Part shown: positions 26,089-34,801 of the stretch, one piece after another
Layout of the letters: each line of letters starts with the position of its first letter
Position numbering within the stretch: the first letter of the stretch is position 1
NCBI RefSeq assembly: GCF_030711595.1
Contig: NZ_JAUJUJ010000012.1
Coordinates: 1-64,000 of the forward strand
DNA from: Stenotrophomonas sp. YIM B06876
Lineage (GTDB): Bacteria > Pseudomonadota > Gammaproteobacteria > Xanthomonadales > Xanthomonadaceae
Direction of reading: 5' to 3'
Length of the DNA: 64,000 nucleotides
The notes under the pieces: generated by a model
Database searches by the model: none
Told to the model about the DNA's origin: nothing
Seen by the model: the letters and a program-made list of their open reading frames with translations, nothing else
Program-made: the position numbers and the translations under genes

Positions 26089-26120
26089 AAAAAAAGACCA
26101 GATCTTTCGATCTGGTCTTT
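26089..26120 (-). terminator. Terminator between tRNA-Gln copies 2 and 1
   Basis: A 12-bp stem (26093-26104 with 26109-26120) and a 4-base loop is followed on the minus strand by a run of seven T. It lies just behind the CCA end of tRNA-Gln copy 2. Confidence 0.85.
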
Positions 26121-26126
26121 CTTGTC

Positions 26127-26201
26127 TGGCAGCCCCGGAAGGATTCGAACCTCCGAATGCCTGAGTCAGAGTCAGGTGCCTTACCGCTTGGCGACGGGGC
26201 A
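26127..26201 (-). tRNA. tRNA-Gln (anticodon CTG), copy 2, with mismatched end pair
   Basis: The 75-base gene has the same anticodon arm (CTG) and D-arm as the other copies and encodes CCA. It combines the 5' end of copy 1 (T at position 1) with the 3' half of copy 3 (T at position 72), so the terminal pair is U1-U72, a mismatch. The T-arm (GGAGG/CCTTC) is that of copy 3. It is a chimera made by the 182-bp duplication. Glutaminyl-tRNA synthetase tolerates and even prefers a weak first pair, so it may still work. Confidence 0.93.
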
Positions 26202-26270
26202 AAGTGCAGGTGCAAGTATCGCATGCGGCCCCGTGGGAATCCAAGATCCGCCTTGACGCTAAGCTGGCAC

Positions 26271-26302
26271 AAAAAAAGACCAGATCTTTCGATCTGGTCT
26301 TT
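26271..26302 (-). terminator. Terminator between tRNA-Gln copies 3 and 2
   Basis: This is the second copy, 182 bases to the right, of the 12-bp hairpin plus seven T that follows each tRNA-Gln in the tandem repeat. It lies behind the 3' end of copy 3. Confidence 0.85.
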
Positions 26303-26308
26303 CTTGTC

Positions 26309-26383
26309 TGGCAGCCCCGGAAGGATTCGAACCTCCGAATGCCTGAGTCAGAGTCAGGTGCCTTACCGCTTGGCGACGGGGCT
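26309..26383 (-). tRNA. tRNA-Gln (anticodon CTG), copy 3
   Basis: This 75-base gene has a complete cloverleaf with anticodon CTG, acceptor AGCCCCG paired with CGGGGCT (A1-U72), discriminator G and encoded CCA. It lies 32 bases downstream of the tRNA-Met gene, and no promoter is visible between them, so both are probably on one transcript from the promoter at 26506-26534. It is the likely ancestral copy, as its end pair is matched. Confidence 0.96.
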
Positions 26384-26415
26384 ATAAAATTGTGAGAGCT
26401 GTTTCCCTGCTCCCT

Positions 26416-26492
26416 TGGTGGCTATGGGTGGACTCGAACCACCGACCCCAGCATTATGAGTGCTGTGCTCTAACCGGCTGAGCTACATAGCC
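26416..26492 (-). tRNA. tRNA-Met (anticodon CAT, elongator)
   Basis: The 77-base minus-strand gene folds with acceptor GGCTATG/CATAGCC, anticodon stem-loop CAGCA-CTCATAA-TGCTG (anticodon CAT) and a T-arm with TTCGAGT, and encodes CCA. The sequence is that of the elongator methionine tRNA (GGCTA start, as in E. coli metT) rather than the initiator, whose first pair is unmatched. It is the first gene of the tRNA transcript. Confidence 0.95.
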
Positions 26493-26505
26493 TAGGGAGC
26501 CGGTA

Positions 26506-26534
26506 ATACTGGAGGCAAAGCCGGATCCTGTCAA
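26506..26534 (-). promoter_or_regulatory. Sigma-70 promoter of the tRNA-Met/tRNA-Gln cluster
   Basis: On the minus strand a perfect -35 element TTGACA (26529-26534) and a -10 element CAGTAT (26506-26511) are separated by 17 bases. The start would be about 7-8 bases before the tRNA-Met 5' end. This is one of the best promoter matches in the window, as expected for a stable RNA. Confidence 0.75.
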
Positions 26535-26611
26535 CATTTTTTTACCGCGCTTGTGGCCCGGGCGCGGCCGTGTCAGAGTCTTCGACAGTAGATTTTTCAG
26601 GAGTCCGCATC

Positions 26612-27223
26612 GTGATCGATCCGGACGGCTATCGACCGAACGTCGGCATTGTGCTGATGCGGCAGGACGGGCAGGTGTTCTGGGCACGACGGGTGCGCCG
26701 GGATGGCTGGCAGTTCCCGCAAGGTGGGATGAATACCGACGAGACGCCGGTCGAAGCCATGTTTCGCGAATTGCAGGAAGAAACCGGTCTGTTGCCCGAG
26801 CACGTTGAAGTGCTCGGGGCGACGCCCGGGTGGCTGCGCTATCGCCTGCCGGGACGGGCGATCCGTCGCAACGAACGGCAGGTATGCATTGGCCAGAAGC
26901 AGGTGTGGTTCCTGTTGCGGCTTACCGGCGACGAGGCCCATGTCAGTCTTGACCAGACCGACACGCCGGAGTTTGACCACTGGCGCTGGGTGGATTTCTG
27001 GTACCCGGTTGAGCATGTGGTCATCTTCAAGCGTGGGGTGTATGCGCGCGCGCTGCGGCATCTGGCGCCGCTGGCCCGGGGGATCGCGGGGAGCGGTGTG
27101 CAGGCCATGCCGGCGGCCGCCCAGGAGGCCTGGTTGCCGGGCAGCAGCGTGGGCCACGAACGGCCGCGCAAGCGTCCGCGGCGGCAAGGTGGAAATTGGC
27201 CCAAAAAGATCAATAATGATTAA
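26612..27223 (+). CDS. rppH: RNA pyrophosphohydrolase
   Basis: RppH removes pyrophosphate from 5'-triphosphate mRNA ends and so starts decay. The 203-residue protein has the Nudix box [23 protein letters not shown] at about residues 38-60, and the family features [11 protein letters not shown] and YRLP. The GTG at 26612 is chosen because AGGAG lies eight bases before it and because the protein then begins with the normal [11 protein letters not shown]. An in-frame ATG at 26570 would add fourteen residues without family support. A basic C-terminal tail ([11 protein letters not shown]) may bind RNA. Confidence 0.95.
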   Translation: MIDPDGYRPNVGIVLMRQDGQVFWARRVRRDGWQFPQGGMNTDETPVEAMFRELQEETGLLPEHVEVLGATPGWLRYRLPGRAIRRNERQVCIGQKQVWFLLRLTGDEAHVSLDQTDTPEFDHWRWVDFWYPVEHVVIFKRGVYARALRHLAPLARGIAGSGVQAMPAAAQEAWLPGSSVGHERPRKRPRRQGGNWPKKINND

Positions 27224-27234
27224 CAGACGAGTTT

Positions 27235-27253
27235 GACAACCATTCTCGTTTGC
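27235..27253. promoter_or_regulatory. Possible Fur box upstream of bfd
   Basis: The reverse strand of these 19 bases matches the Fur consensus (GATAATGATAATCATTATC) at 12 positions, including the GAGAATG core. It lies 49 bases before the bfd start. Iron-repressed expression of bfd is usual in proteobacteria, which makes the site plausible. Confidence 0.4.
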
Positions 27254-27301
27254 GTTTGAATAGTGGCCGGTCACTCACGACCGGCCAACGATCATCGTCC
27301 T

Positions 27302-27511
27302 ATGTACGTCTGCATCTGCAACGGGGTTACCGACCACCAGATCCGCGAAGCGGCCCTCAGTGGCTGCCATAGCGTGGCCGAACTGACCATGCGCACCGGT
27401 TGCGGCTCCAATTGCGGGTCGTGTCTGGAGATGGCCTCGGGCTTGCTGGAACAGGCGCGCATGACCCGGGATCTGGCGTTGCCGGTGCTGGGATTGGCAC
27501 AGGCCGCGTGA
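27302..27511 (+). CDS. bfd: Bacterioferritin-associated ferredoxin
   Basis: Bfd is a small [2Fe-2S] protein that gives electrons to bacterioferritin to release stored iron. The 69-residue protein has the four cluster cysteines at 4, 6, 38 and 41 (YVCICNG and GCGSNCGSC), spaced as in E. coli Bfd, plus Cys22 and Cys34. The ATG at 27302 gives the normal length. Bfr follows 126 bases downstream on the same strand. A Fur-like site precedes each gene, so both probably respond to iron but are promoted separately. Confidence 0.95.
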   Translation: MYVCICNGVTDHQIREAALSGCHSVAELTMRTGCGSNCGSCLEMASGLLEQARMTRDLALPVLGLAQAA

Positions 27512-27555
27512 GTGTGCGGTGACGAGGCCGCCTGCGTCAGCCTCCGCTGCATCAG

Positions 27556-27574
27556 GACAATGATCACGATTCGC
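27556..27574. promoter_or_regulatory. Probable Fur box upstream of bfr
   Basis: GACAATGATCACGATTCGC matches the Fur consensus at 13 of 19 positions, including the complete AATGAT half. It lies 63 bases upstream of the bfr ATG, in a position to overlap its promoter. Confidence 0.5.
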
Positions 27575-27637
27575 GTTCCCTCAGCGGTCGCCGCGAAAGA
27601 GTAAAGTGCGCCTGTTCTTACTGCGGGAGCTAGCGCA

Positions 27638-28108
27638 ATGAAAGGCGACGCCAAGGTCATCGAATTCCTCAACAAGGCGCTCTACAACGAGTTGACCGCC
27701 ATCAACCAGTACTTCCTGCATGCCAAGATGCTGAAGAACTGGGGTTTGAAGGAGCTGGCCGAACACGAATACAAGGAATCGATCGAGGAGATGAAGCATG
27801 CCGACATGCTTTCCGATCGCATCCTGTTCCTTGAAGGTCTGCCGAATTTCCAGGCGCTGGGCAAGCTGCGTATCGGCGAAAACCCGACGGAAATCCTGAA
27901 ATGCGATCTTGCGCTGGAGAGCGAAGCGGTGCCGCTGTTGCGCGAAGCCGTGGCCTATGCCGATTCCATCAGCGACTACGTCAGCCGCCAGCTGTTCGTG
28001 AAGATCCTCGAGTCCGAGGAAGAGCATATCGATTGGCTTGAAACCCAGCTGGACCTGATCGAACGCATTGGCGAGCCGAACTATCTGCTGACCAAGCTCG
28101 AAGACTGA
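27638..28108 (+). CDS. bfr: Bacterioferritin
   Basis: Bfr forms a 24-subunit shell that stores iron as ferric oxide and carries haem between subunit pairs. The 156-residue four-helix protein keeps the ferroxidase ligands (Glu in [26 protein letters not shown], and [11 protein letters not shown]) and the haem-binding methionine in [10 protein letters not shown] at residue 52. Length is exactly typical. The GGGAG before the ATG supports the start. It converges with the histidine kinase gene, 13 bases between stops. Confidence 0.97.
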   Translation: MKGDAKVIEFLNKALYNELTAINQYFLHAKMLKNWGLKELAEHEYKESIEEMKHADMLSDRILFLEGLPNFQALGKLRIGENPTEILKCDLALESEAVPLLREAVAYADSISDYVSRQLFVKILESEEEHIDWLETQLDLIERIGEPNYLLTKLED

Positions 28109-28121
28109 GGACGCGCCGGCA

Positions 28122-30473
28122 TCAGGCGCCGGCGTCGCTGGTCAGGCTTGACTGGTAGCCATTGAGCGCGATGCGGGCGCGGGCGAACTCGGCGATCACC
28201 AGCGCTACCGCTACCGCAGGCTGGTAGAGGGTTCCGGCGCGGGCCCCCAGCTCGACCCGGCGGGCCGCGGCCGACAGTGCCAGCGCACCGACGTTGGCAC
28301 TGGATGACTTGAGGATGTGGGACTGTTCGCGCAGCTGCTCGAAGTCCGGGACCAGCGCAGCCTGCTGGAGCTGCAGGATCAATCCCGGCGTGTCATCGAG
28401 GAACAAGCCGATGATGCGGGCGATCTCCGCTCCGGCGATTTCCTGCAGCTCGTCCAGTATTTCCTGGTCCAGTACCGGCAGCGCGGTGGTCTGCGTGGCC
28501 AGCGAACTGGTTTCTTCCTGTGCCGCGGTGAGCGGAGGGGCAACTGGCGCCGCGTGTGCGGAATTGGCGCCGCTGGCGTCCGCGCGCCAGCGCTGCAGGC
28601 AGGCCTGCAACTGCTCGCGCGATACCGGCTTGGACAGATAGTCGTCCATGCCGGCATCCAGGCAGCGCTGCCGGTCGCCGGCCATGGCGTTGGCGGTCAT
28701 CGCGATGATCGGGGTACGCCCGCTGCCCAGGCGTGCTTCGGCCTCGCGCCAGCGGCGGGTGGCCGCATAGCCGTCCAGCACCGGCATCTGGCAATCCATC
28801 AACACCAGCTCATAGCTCTGTTGCGCCATCTTTGCCAGGGCGATCTCGCCGTTGGTCGCGGTGTCGGCGTGACAGCCCATCACCGCCAGCAGCTTTTGCG
28901 CCACCAGCAGGTTGACGGGGTTGTCTTCGACCAGCAGCAGGCGGGCCCCGGTCAAGGCGGCGGTGGCATCGGTGTGGCCGGTGGCAACGCTGGCGGGCGG
29001 GATCACCGCTGTGTCCACAGCCATGTCTACATCCACGTCGCGGGGCGGGCAGGCGCCCGGTGCGGTGGTGAGCAGGTTGCGCAGGTCGGCTTCCGGCGAT
29101 TGCCGGGGCAGCAGGTCGGCGCCCGCGCGCAGTTCCTCGGCGACCGCCGCGTCTCCGTACAGCCATAACAGGCGGACGGGCTGATCACCTGCGGTGCGGG
29201 TAATGGCGCGGTGCAGGGCATGGGCGCTGTGGCGCAGCGACTGCAGATCACCGATGACGATGCTGAACGCTGGTGGATTGCCGTCCTGCGGGGTGAACGC
29301 GCGCAGCCGTTCCAGAGCCTCCTGTGCGGTGTCCACGCAATGGACGGACATTCCCCAGTTGGGCAGCAGCAATTCCAGCCGCTGGCGCAGGCGCGGCTCG
29401 GCGGTGACCAGCAATGCCCGGCGCGCGGTCAGGTGCTCTTGTGGGCGCAGGTCGCCAATGACCTTGAGCAGCGCAATTTCAAACCAGAAAGTGGCCCCTC
29501 TACCGGGCGTCGACTCGACCCCGATGCGGCCGTGCATCAGGTCGATGATGCGCTTGCAGATTGCCAGTCCAAGCCCGGTCCCCCCATACAGGCGGGTGGT
29601 GGAGGCGTCGGCCTGGGTGAAGGAGTGGAACAGCCGCTGTTGCTGGCTGTCGTCGATGCCGATCCCGGTGTCGCGCACTTCGAAGCGCAGCCGGTGCTGG
29701 GTGTTGGTTTCGCCCAGGCGCCGGACCTGGATCTGGATGCCGCCGCGGTCGGTGAATTTGATCGCATTGACGATCAGGTTGCTGAGCACCTGGCGCAGCC
29801 GCACCGGGTCGCCGCGCACCGACAGCCGCACCGCCGGGTCGATCGACAGCGACAGGTGCAGGCCCTTGTGCTCGGCCGAGCGCTGCATCAGTTGCAGCAT
29901 CGAATCGAGCAGTTCGCGCAGGTTGAAGGTGGTGATTTCCAGCTCCAGCCGTTTGGCTTCCAGCTTGGAGTAGTCGAGGATGTCGTCGACGATGCGGAAC
30001 AGCTGCCGTGAGCTTTCGGCGGCGGTATGCAGCATCTCGCGTTGTTCGGGGTCGAGCCGGCCCTGCTCGATCAACTCCAGCATCGGGATGATGCCGTTGA
30101 GCGGCGTGCGGATCTCGTGACTCATCGTGGCCAGGAATTCGCCCTTGGCCAGCATCGCCGCCTCGGCGCTCTGTTTGGCCTGCAGCAACTGCTGTTCAAG
30201 CTTGTCGTGGCGCCGCTTTTCCTGTTGCAGCAGCTCGCATTCGCGTTGCAGGCGCTGGATGTTCGCCTCACGCGTATCGCATCGGTTCGCCAGGTGTCGA
30301 GTGGCCTGCATGGCCAGGATGCCGGCGGCGGTGGCCACCAGCGCGCCCAGCATCGCCACCAGCGGCCAGGGCGACCCGGTCTGCCACCAGGCCCAGCCGC
30401 TGCCCAGGGCGGCGAGCACGGCGGCAGCGGTGGCGATCCGTGCGGGCAGCAATGCACGCGGCTCTGGCGGCAT
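28122..30473 (-). CDS. Hybrid sensor histidine kinase with degenerate and intact receiver domains and Hpt
   Basis: This 783-residue inner-membrane kinase has two N-terminal helices (about 12-32 and 36-56) with almost no periplasmic loop, then a coiled coil (66-105). The HisKA domain has His119 in [11 protein letters not shown], and the ATPase domain shows the N box [16 protein letters not shown] and [10 protein letters not shown] first receiver-like domain (about 350-440) lacks the acidic pocket; a second (about 510-630) is intact with VEDNPVN and the phosphorylated Asp in [13 protein letters not shown]-terminal Hpt domain holds His in [12 protein letters not shown]. The signal must come from the cytosol or membrane. 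It starts two bases after the REC-GGDEF-EAL gene, its likely partner. Confidence 0.92.
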   Translation of the reverse strand: MPPEPRALLPARIATAAAVLAALGSGWAWWQTGSPWPLVAMLGALVATAAGILAMQATRHLANRCDTREANIQRLQRECELLQQEKRRHDKLEQQLLQAKQSAEAAMLAKGEFLATMSHEIRTPLNGIIPMLELIEQGRLDPEQREMLHTAAESSRQLFRIVDDILDYSKLEAKRLELEITTFNLRELLDSMLQLMQRSAEHKGLHLSLSIDPAVRLSVRGDPVRLRQVLSNLIVNAIKFTDRGGIQIQVRRLGETNTQHRLRFEVRDTGIGIDDSQQQRLFHSFTQADASTTRLYGGTGLGLAICKRIIDLMHGRIGVESTPGRGATFWFEIALLKVIGDLRPQEHLTARRALLVTAEPRLRQRLELLLPNWGMSVHCVDTAQEALERLRAFTPQDGNPPAFSIVIGDLQSLRHSAHALHRAITRTAGDQPVRLLWLYGDAAVAEELRAGADLLPRQSPEADLRNLLTTAPGACPPRDVDVDMAVDTAVIPPASVATGHTDATAALTGARLLLVEDNPVNLLVAQKLLAVMGCHADTATNGEIALAKMAQQSYELVLMDCQMPVLDGYAATRRWREAEARLGSGRTPIIAMTANAMAGDRQRCLDAGMDDYLSKPVSREQLQACLQRWRADASGANSAHAAPVAPPLTAAQEETSSLATQTTALPVLDQEILDELQEIAGAEIARIIGLFLDDTPGLILQLQQAALVPDFEQLREQSHILKSSSANVGALALSAAARRVELGARAGTLYQPAVAVALVIAEFARARIALNGYQSSLTSDAGA

Positions 30474-30475
30474 GC

Positions 30476-32317
30476 CTACAGAACCGCGCTCTGGAAGTCG
30501 AAGTTCAGTTCACTGCCCACCGACTGCACCATGTTGCCCTGGATGAAGTCGACGCCACCCATCCACATCGCGGCGGCCGCCTGCGGGTCCTCGATCTGTT
30601 GTCCGATGATCTGCAGGCCGGCGCGGTGGGCCACGTCGATGGCGCCGCGCAGCTCATCGCGCAGGGCCGGGCTGGCGTGGCTGCCGGCGAAGCGGCCAGC
30701 CATGCGGATGAAGCCCAGCGGCAACTGCGTGAGCAGCGCATTGGCTTCATCGCCCGGTTCGAACTGGCTCAGGCAGAACTGCACTCCGGCCGGCATCAGC
30801 CGGGCGCAGAACTGCTGCAGGGTGACCGCGTGCACCAGTGCATCGGGCAGGCGGACGTCGATCACCAGCGAACTGCCGGCCACCTGGCGTTCGGCCAGCG
30901 CGTTGAGCAACCACTCGGCAAAGGCGTCGCGCGCCAGCGTGCGCAGCGATTGCGAGACAAACAGCCGCATCGGCGGGATCGAATGCTGGTACAGGTTGAG
31001 CAGGCCCAGCGAATGGTCCAGTACCTGCTGGTCGAGATCGACGATGCGGCCGGCCGCTTCGGCCGCCGGAATCACCTGGCCGGCGGAGAGCAGGGTGCCG
31101 TCGTTCTGGCGCAGGCGCAGCAGCACCTGGTACTGCGCGGTATCGCCGCCGGCCACGGCCACGATCGGCTGGTAGGCCAGCTCCAGGTGCCCTTCCAGCA
31201 GGGCGAGGTGTTCCCGGGTGGTGGTGTCCGCGCGGGTCTGGTAGGCGGCGGCTCCCTCGGGCAGCAGGCGGGCCTGCAAGGTGGTGCGCTCCACCGCTTC
31301 CAGTGCGCTGCCGGCATCACTGAAGCCCAGCGAGAGCCGCGCATAGCCGATCGCGCAGCGCAGATGCACCGGTTCTTCCTCGCGGGCGCTCAGTGGCTGT
31401 GCGGACAGGCCTTCGCGGACCGCACGGGCCAGCGGCTCAAGCGCGTCCTCGTCGGCGCCGCGGGCCAGCAGCAGGAAGCTGTTGTCATTCAGCCGGGCCA
31501 GCAGGTGCGGTGTTGCGACTTCGGCCAGGCGCCGCCCGGCCTGCATCATCAAACGCTCGAACGCCGCGTAGCCATAGCGCTCGCGCAGCCCCAGGGCGCT
31601 GGCGATCTCGATGAACATCAGCCCGCCCGTTGCGCCCTCGGCCAGGGCGGCGCCGAGCTGCTGCATGATGTGGTGGCGGGTCGGCAGGCCGGTCTCCGGA
31701 TTGCTCAACGCCGGCGCAGCGCTGCCGCTGCTGAGCGCCTGCTGGCGTGAGCGGCGGATACGGTTGGACACCGCCGCCACCAGATGGCGCGGGCGGATCG
31801 GCTTGGTGAGGAAATCGTCGGCACCGCTGTCGAGCACCTCGAACTGGCGTTCCGGATCGGGGTCGCCGGTCAGGAACACGATCGGCAGCAGTTGCTGCTG
31901 CGGCTGCTGCCGGATCAACGCGGTCAGGCGCATGCCGTCGAGGCCGGGCATGTGCAGATCCATCAGGATCAGGTCCGGGCGGTGCTCGACGATCGCCTGC
32001 TGCACGCCTTCGGCTTCCATCTGCACGATGGCCTGCATGCCGGCACCATGCAGCACGCTCTGCGCGAACAGCGCCTGCGAACGGTCATCCTCGACGATCA
32101 GTACCCGGTAGGGCGATTCGGCGGCGGGTGTCTGCGCGGGGTCGCCCGCAGAGGGCGTCGGCGCGCGGGCTGCGGAGGCTTCCACCGCGGCGATCACCGC
32201 CTGCGCCGATCCGGCGTCGGCGGCACTGTTGTTGGCCCAGCGTTGCCAGTAGCGCGGCGGCGGCGTTTCCGCGCGCACCGCACGGGCGGACTGGGTGGAA
32301 TTGTCGTTGGTGGCCAT
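30476..32317 (-). CDS. Receiver protein with degenerate GGDEF and EAL domains
   Basis: The 613-residue protein has an unstructured start, an intact receiver domain (71-190; Asp120 in [13 protein letters not shown], Lys172), a GGDEF-like domain (about 205-350) and an EAL-like domain (about 370-605). The GGDEF motif is replaced by NDNSF (277-281). In the EAL domain QVL replaces EAL (397-399), and the later catalytic glutamate is Gln (GQQIED near 573), so neither synthesis nor hydrolysis of c-di-GMP is expected. It is best read as a phosphorylation-controlled c-di-GMP effector like FimX/Filp. GGGGAG supports the ATG at 32317. It is co-transcribed with the hybrid kinase. Clp in the same window is another c-di-GMP target. 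Confidence 0.88.
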   Translation of the reverse strand: MATNDNSTQSARAVRAETPPPRYWQRWANNSAADAGSAQAVIAAVEASAARAPTPSAGDPAQTPAAESPYRVLIVEDDRSQALFAQSVLHGAGMQAIVQMEAEGVQQAIVEHRPDLILMDLHMPGLDGMRLTALIRQQPQQQLLPIVFLTGDPDPERQFEVLDSGADDFLTKPIRPRHLVAAVSNRIRRSRQQALSSGSAAPALSNPETGLPTRHHIMQQLGAALAEGATGGLMFIEIASALGLRERYGYAAFERLMMQAGRRLAEVATPHLLARLNDNSFLLLARGADEDALEPLARAVREGLSAQPLSAREEEPVHLRCAIGYARLSLGFSDAGSALEAVERTTLQARLLPEGAAAYQTRADTTTREHLALLEGHLELAYQPIVAVAGGDTAQYQVLLRLRQNDGTLLSAGQVIPAAEAAGRIVDLDQQVLDHSLGLLNLYQHSIPPMRLFVSQSLRTLARDAFAEWLLNALAERQVAGSSLVIDVRLPDALVHAVTLQQFCARLMPAGVQFCLSQFEPGDEANALLTQLPLGFIRMAGRFAGSHASPALRDELRGAIDVAHRAGLQIIGQQIEDPQAAAAMWMGGVDFIQGNMVQSVGSELNFDFQSAVL

Positions 32318-32354
32318 CGGTACTCCCCGTAGGCGTTGGATTATGCGATGAAGC

Positions 32355-32978
32355 CTAGGGCGGCAGCGACTGCCCCGATGCGGCGACCGGCGCGCGCGGG
32401 CCGGCAAACAGGCGGCGCAGGCCGCGCCACATCAGGCGCCAGACCAGCCACACCAGCAGCGCACCCGCCACGCTGGCACCCACCACGAGCACCAGCGCCA
32501 GCCACGGGTGGGCCAGCGCCAGGGCCAGGCCCGCGACCACCAGGCCGTCTTCAGCCAGTGAGGCGATCCAGTTGCTGGCCGGTTCGGGCGAAGTGTTGAG
32601 CAGGGCGCGGGTGCCGGATTTGAGGCCGTGACTGGCTAGCGCGACGCCGGCGCCGGCCGCCAGTACCCCTGGCCCCAGCTGGCCGTCGGGTGACAGCGTC
32701 GCGGCGGCCAGGAACGCACCGGCCGGTACCCGCGCCAGGGTCTGCAGCAGATCCCAGATCGAATCCACCCCGGGAATCTTGTCGGCAAAGAACTCGGTCA
32801 GCGCCAGCGCCCCGGACGTGCCCAGCACCCACCCCGATTGCGTGGCCTGCAGTGCCGGTGGCAGGTCGACCCAGCCCAGCAGCCCGGCCAGGCCCACCCC
32901 GAACACGGTGAAATAGACGCGGATGCCCGCCAGCCATGCCAGCAGGATGCCGATTACGAACAGGTGGGCTTCAGTCAT
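32355..32978 (-). CDS. DUF4126-family membrane protein
   Basis: This 207-residue protein has about five hydrophobic segments and the glycine-rich loops of the DUF4126 family, for instance AWLAGIRVYFTVFGVGLAGLLGW, FADKIPGVDSIWD and HGLKSGTRALLNTSPEPASNW. A basic C-terminus follows. No catalytic residues are evident, so it may be a channel or transporter-like protein; the function is unknown. The ATG at 32978 fits the family start. Its promoter region is shared with the divergent gene at 33154. Confidence 0.82.
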   Translation of the reverse strand: MTEAHLFVIGILLAWLAGIRVYFTVFGVGLAGLLGWVDLPPALQATQSGWVLGTSGALALTEFFADKIPGVDSIWDLLQTLARVPAGAFLAAATLSPDGQLGPGVLAAGAGVALASHGLKSGTRALLNTSPEPASNWIASLAEDGLVVAGLALALAHPWLALVLVVGASVAGALLVWLVWRLMWRGLRRLFAGPRAPVAASGQSLPP

Positions 32979-33153
32979 GGCCGCCGGGTTCTGCAGGGAC
33001 GCTGCGCACAGGGCCCAACTATCGAGCATGCCGGTGCTGATTGCCAGTTCCGGGCCCGCGGCGGTGCGGCTGCCGGGCTGGCTTACACTATCGCGTCGTT
33101 TCTTCCGGAGCCGTGGCGCTGCCGTCCCACAGACGAAGCGCCGGATCGCCGCC

Positions 33154-33885
33154 ATGAACCATCGACCCTCGCGTTTCCAGGTCACCCTCAAGGGCGCGCA
33201 GCGCAATCGCCACTGGTGGGTGGCCGTCGTCGCCGTGCCGTGGCTGCTGTCATTGCTGCTGGTCTGGCTGTTTGCCACCCGTTTCGCCGCCCCGGATGTG
33301 GGGGCGATGGGCGCGAAGCTGCGTCAAGCCGAGCGCCAACTGGCCGAGCAGAAAGGCCAGATCGAGGACCTCAAGCAACGCCAGGCCACCCTGGCCGCTT
33401 CGGACCGCATCAGCCGCGCCGCCAACACCGAAGTGCAGGCCTCGCTGGCCGAACGCGACGAGGAAATCGCCGGTCTGCGTGCCGATGTGGCGTTCTATGA
33501 ACGGCTGGTGGGCGCGACCAGCCAGCGCAAGGGGCTCAACGCGCATTCGGTGGAGTTTTCTCCCGAAGCTGCCGGCACCTGGCATTACAGCGTGGTGCTG
33601 ACCCAGAACCTCAACCGCGGCGCGATCAGCCAGGGGCAGATGCGTTTTTCGGTGGAAGGGGTGAAACATGGCAAGCTGACCACGGTCAGCTGGGATGAGC
33701 TGCACCAGCGCAAGACGGTGCCGGGCCAGGATTATTCCTTCCGCTATTTCCAGCAGCTCAGCGGCAGCGTGATGCTGCCCAAGGATTTCACCCCGCAACG
33801 TGTGCGAGTCTCTCTGTCCGGCTCGGGGGGAGCCACCACCCAGAATTTCGATTGGAAACTCGCCGGCAACGGCAGAGGGGAATGA
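33154..33885 (+). CDS. Membrane-anchored coiled-coil protein (DUF6776-like)
   Basis: The 243-residue protein has a short basic cytosolic start, one membrane helix (about 23-43, WWVAVVAVPWLLSLLLVWLF), a coiled coil rich in Arg, Glu and Gln (about 52-110) and a beta-rich C-terminal domain. It therefore probably exposes its C-terminus to the periplasm. Its stop codon overlaps an ATG of the bactofilin reading frame, and the two genes are surely one transcript, as in other xanthomonads. A structural role at the cell envelope together with bactofilin is inferred from this link. The ATG at 33154 lies directly before the basic segment. Confidence 0.8.
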   Translation: MNHRPSRFQVTLKGAQRNRHWWVAVVAVPWLLSLLLVWLFATRFAAPDVGAMGAKLRQAERQLAEQKGQIEDLKQRQATLAASDRISRAANTEVQASLAERDEEIAGLRADVAFYERLVGATSQRKGLNAHSVEFSPEAAGTWHYSVVLTQNLNRGAISQGQMRFSVEGVKHGKLTTVSWDELHQRKTVPGQDYSFRYFQQLSGSVMLPKDFTPQRVRVSLSGSGGATTQNFDWKLAGNGRGE

Positions 33886-33887
33886 CA

Positions 33888-34328
33888 ATGTTCGGAAAAA
33901 AATCCGGCCGTGACGGCCATCTCGTCGTCGATGCGCTGATCGGTCCGCAAGTGGTGATCCGCGGCGACGTGGTGTTCAGCGGCGGGCTGTATGTGGAAGG
34001 TCGCATCCTGGGCAAGGTGATTGCCGAGGAGGGCAGCAATGCAACGCTGACCCTGGCCGAGCAGGGCCATATCGAGGGCGAAGTGCGGGCCGCGGTGGTG
34101 GTGCTGAGCGGGCGCATGGAAGGGGACGTGCACGCCAGCGAGCGGATCGAGCTGACCCCCAGCGCGCGGGTCGCCGGCAATGTGCACTACCAGGTGGTGG
34201 AAATGAGCGCCGGTGCGCAGCTGACCGGGCGCCTGATCCACGCCGCCGCCGTGGCGTCGCTGCCGGCGGCGGGGGCGCAGAACCAGAAACCCAAGGAACC
34301 GCGCCCGCTGCAGGCCGCCAATGCTTGA
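33888..34328 (+). CDS. Bactofilin
   Basis: Bactofilins form nucleotide-free cytoskeletal polymers made of right-handed beta helices. The 146-residue protein has a short N-terminal tail ([11 protein letters not shown]) and the bactofilin core at about 14-115 with repeated short strands ([55 protein letters not shown]). A disordered C-terminus rich in Ala, Pro and Gln follows. ATG 33888 is chosen over 33882 because GAGGGGA lies six bases before it. It follows the coiled-coil gene, and an operon with erpA downstream is likely. Confidence 0.92.
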   Translation: MFGKKSGRDGHLVVDALIGPQVVIRGDVVFSGGLYVEGRILGKVIAEEGSNATLTLAEQGHIEGEVRAAVVVLSGRMEGDVHASERIELTPSARVAGNVHYQVVEMSAGAQLTGRLIHAAAVASLPAAGAQNQKPKEPRPLQAANA

Positions 34329-34359
34329 ATCGGGTGCCTGTCGCCCCCATGCTGGACCC

Positions 34360-34746
34360 ATGAGTACGCTAGTTTCCCTGCCCGGCGCCCCCGCCGCGCC
34401 CGATTACCAGTCCCTGGACCGTCCGCTGAATTTCACCGGCGCCGCGGCGGCCAAGGTGCGTGAACTGATCCAGGACGAAGGCAATGCCGCGCTGGCGCTG
34501 CGGGTCTATATCCAGGGGGGCGGCTGTTCCGGCTTCCAGTACGGCTTCGAATTCGATGAGAACCGGGCCGATGACGATCTGGCGGTGGAAACCGCCGGGG
34601 TCACCCTGCTGGTCGATCCGCTGAGCCTGCAATACCTGATGGGTGCCGAAGTGGATTACAGCGAAAGCCTGACCGGGGCCCAGTTCGTCATCCGCAACCC
34701 CAATGCGCGTACCACGTGCGGGTGCGGCAGCAGCTTCACGGTCTGA
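34360..34746 (+). CDS. erpA: A-type iron-sulfur carrier protein
   Basis: The 128-residue HesB/IscA-family protein carries the three cluster cysteines: one in [14 protein letters not shown] and two in the C-terminal TTCGCGSSF. It delivers Fe-S clusters to target enzymes, as ErpA does in isoprenoid synthesis. The choice of ErpA over IscA rests on the extended N-terminus and the location away from the isc operon, and is moderately sure. The ATG at 34360 is preferred to the ATG at 34321, which overlaps the bactofilin gene. Confidence 0.9.
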   Translation: MSTLVSLPGAPAAPDYQSLDRPLNFTGAAAAKVRELIQDEGNAALALRVYIQGGGCSGFQYGFEFDENRADDDLAVETAGVTLLVDPLSLQYLMGAEVDYSESLTGAQFVIRNPNARTTCGCGSSFTV

Positions 34747-34801
34747 TCCACCACCCCCGCGCCGCTTGCGGCAGCGGGGCTTTGCCGGCACGCTTTGGCC
34801 G

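Larger units (their letters stand above)
25971..26382. repeat. 182-bp tandem duplication containing tRNA-Gln and its terminator
   Basis: Bases 25971-26200 recur exactly at 26153-26382, an offset of 182 bases, so two complete units of tRNA plus flank lie head to tail. Each unit holds most of a tRNA-Gln, the upstream flank, and a terminator. Identity over 230 bases shows a recent duplication or ongoing gene conversion. The acceptor-end bases of the copies break the identity at both borders. Confidence 0.93.

Noticed and set aside
25971..26382. CRISPR-like repeat in the tRNA region
   Set aside because: The repeat unit is 182 bases, contains a tRNA gene, and has no regular short spacer pattern.
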